Source: Theodoxus fluviatilis
Lineage: Eukaryota; Mollusca; Gastropoda; Cycloneritida; Neritidae
Direction of reading: 5' to 3'
NCBI GenBank assembly: GCA_034096865.1
Contig: JAWQFJ010001821.1
Location: 177,670-195,488, forward strand
Length of the DNA stretch: 17,819 bases
Shown: piece after piece, positions 16,643-17,819 of the stretch
How the letters are laid out: each line of letters opens with the position of its first letter
How positions within the stretch are numbered: position 1 is the first letter of the stretch
The notes under the pieces: model-generated
What the model saw: the letters and a program-made list of their open reading frames with translations, nothing else
What the model was told of the DNA's origin: nothing
Databases searched by the model: none
Translations under genes and position numbers: made by a program

Positions 16643-16729
16643 CAAAGTGCTTTGTGGCTTTCTCTCTTTCGACCGCGCCAGGTTATCAAAGCACGTCCTT
16701 CGGGACGGGATCCTTTCGCCAGAGGGCGA
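16643..16729. repeat. Cluster of inverted repeats with a UUCG-type loop
   Basis: GTGCTTTG (16647-16654) pairs with CAAAGCAC (16687-16694). Next comes CGTCC-TTCG-GGACG (16694-16707), a 5-bp stem with the very stable UUCG tetraloop if transcribed from the plus strand. TCGCC-AGAG-GGCGA (16716-16729) follows. The segment also sits in a locally GC-richer block (about 16650-16970) where several frames are open. It could be part of an unidentified SINE or structured transcript. Confidence 0.5.
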
Positions 16730-17549
16730 GTGTTTCAACCTCGCTTTTTGGCTGACGCCAGTGACTCCATCAATTTGCATATATGCGGTCGGAGATCCGG
16801 GCGTCTCTTTGATTCCGTTTCCCTGTGGACGGCAGTCGGCATCACGCACGCCTTTCATTCGTGCGGGCAACGGAGCGCTGTGTCGTCTTTTGATCCGCAG
16901 TCTGATGTAATCTCTCTCACGATCCTCCCCAGGTTCGCACTGTGACAAGTAGCGTCACGTCGCCATAGTTTTTCCGTGAACTGCGTAAAAAAGTGCCTGG
17001 TGCTATTTTGAAATAGGAAGAAGAAAGCTGGGCTTCGAGACAGCCACTGGATGAAAACTATGGTGTTGAGTGCGTATGAGGAAATAGTCTTGTCGTCGAT
17101 GTACGTCATAGCAACCTTTGTAAAATACACGTGTATATGGCTTCAAAAAATTATATGCTTTCAGAGATAAACACCAGGAGCCTCGTTTTTGATGACAATT
17201 TGTAATGATGTTCGACCCCAAAAAACTCATACCGGGTAATCAGGTAGATGGGAGTGTATTTATCAAGAATATCATCTTGAAGTTGTAGTAGTCGTTAAAA
17301 AAGCTCCTCGAAGTCAATGTGAAGTTTATAACGTTTATAGGCAAATTTGTTTGAAGTCGACACATCAATACGCACAGAACAACACTACTCCGTCAGTTAT
17401 TCATTGTTCTGGGCTTGAATGGGTGCGATCTTCCAGCATACATGTATATAATTATGGGAACACTTCAGTCTCTCCTTTCACGTTGCCTCACCACAAACAA
17501 TATTTATATTCTGTCTGGATACGTGTTCGACGAGATAATTTATAAAGAC
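16730..17549. other. No supportable gene
   Basis: The GC-richer part to about 16970 has an octamer-like ATTTGCAT within TTTGCATATATGC near 16772 and frames open on both strands (16610-16948 minus). None carries a recognised domain. The rest is AT-rich non-coding sequence. Confidence 0.45.
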
Positions 17550-17587
17550 GGAAATCAAACTGAACTGAACAGAACTTTATTGACGCC
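17550..17587 (-). repeat. Poly(A)-signal plus TTCTG/TTCAG tail
   Basis: On the minus strand the sequence reads GGCGTCAATAAAGTTCTGTTCAGTTCAGTTTG. An AATAAA running into short tandem TTCTG/TTCAG units is the usual 3' end of many CR1/L2-like LINEs and their SINEs in invertebrates. A gene 3' end with AATAAA is the alternative. The body would lie at 17588-17819 and beyond the window edge, where I see no domain. Confidence 0.45.
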
Positions 17588-17819
17588 ATAGGCCCATTGC
17601 ATGTGCACAGTTGAAAATGTTACAAGAATTCCATCAACATTGTGCCGTGCCAACATCATCTTGTGAGCAGTTTTTCCCACAACAATTTAAGTTTCAAATT
17701 CCTATATAATTACTGTACAGCAGGGTAATATCTATTCTCCTATTTTTTTGTTCTCTCATCTTGAACGCATAAAATATATACATGGCTATTGATTTTGATA
17801 ATTCGACATTTGTTCCCTG
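17588..17819. other. Possible body of the element ending at 17550
   Basis: No open frame of note; AT-rich toward the window end. If the tail at 17550 belongs to a minus-strand SINE or LINE, its 3' region starts here. Confidence 0.3.

Overview
The window is eukaryotic, accessory-rich genomic DNA. There are no operon-like gene arrays. Reading frames are short, plausible exons are bounded by splice signals, microsatellites are abundant, and mobile elements are nested inside one another. A marine invertebrate, most likely a mollusc, fits the repeat types and one recognisable Cys/His-rich protein relic. That placement is an inference, not a database result.

Positions 1-3113 hold a (GA)n tract, a CRE/E-box composite, a candidate terminal exon on the minus strand (CDS 1392-1622, possible poly(A) signal near 960), and a (GT)n/(CG)n tract followed by a G-quadruplex motif.

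The centrepiece is a minus-strand Ty3/Gypsy-type LTR retrotransposon at 3114-9643. Its two LTRs (3114-3435 and 9306-9643) are about 6% different outside their microsatellites. A polypurine tract abuts the 3' LTR and a TGG-type primer-binding site abuts the 5' LTR. Gag, a CCHC zinc knuckle, a retropepsin (DSGA), the integrase HHCC domain and the integrase C-terminal domain are recognisable. Reverse transcriptase, RNase H and the integrase DDE core are absent, and there are several frameshifts and stops, so the copy is dead. It has been used as a landing pad. A 427-bp foldback element with 9-bp target duplications interrupts gag. A roughly 2.98-kb non-coding element with TGTCGC...GCGACA ends interrupts the integrase frame. 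That insertion itself carries a 0.76-kb inverted-repeat element (4832-5590), which contains a 342-bp near-perfect palindrome (151-bp arms). It also carries a duplicated module of three small hairpins, in which one stem shows a compensatory change.

Positions 9644-10860 are dominated by (TC)n and (GA)n tracts in opposite orientation. Positions 10860-13800 contain unassigned reading frames, two similar hydrophobic segments at about 11.4 and 11.75 kb, and a 370-bp polypyrimidine-biased stretch. Positions 13802-14965 carry minus-strand pieces of a Cys/His-rich protein: an N-terminal region with frame breaks and a GTAAGT splice donor, then a C-terminal exon with a Cys cluster and an acidic tail. 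Positions 14966-17819 are mostly non-coding or unassigned, with a small cluster of inverted repeats near 16.65-16.73 kb and a tail-like AATAAA-GTTCTGTTCAG sequence near the right end. I found no tRNA, rRNA or CRISPR array.
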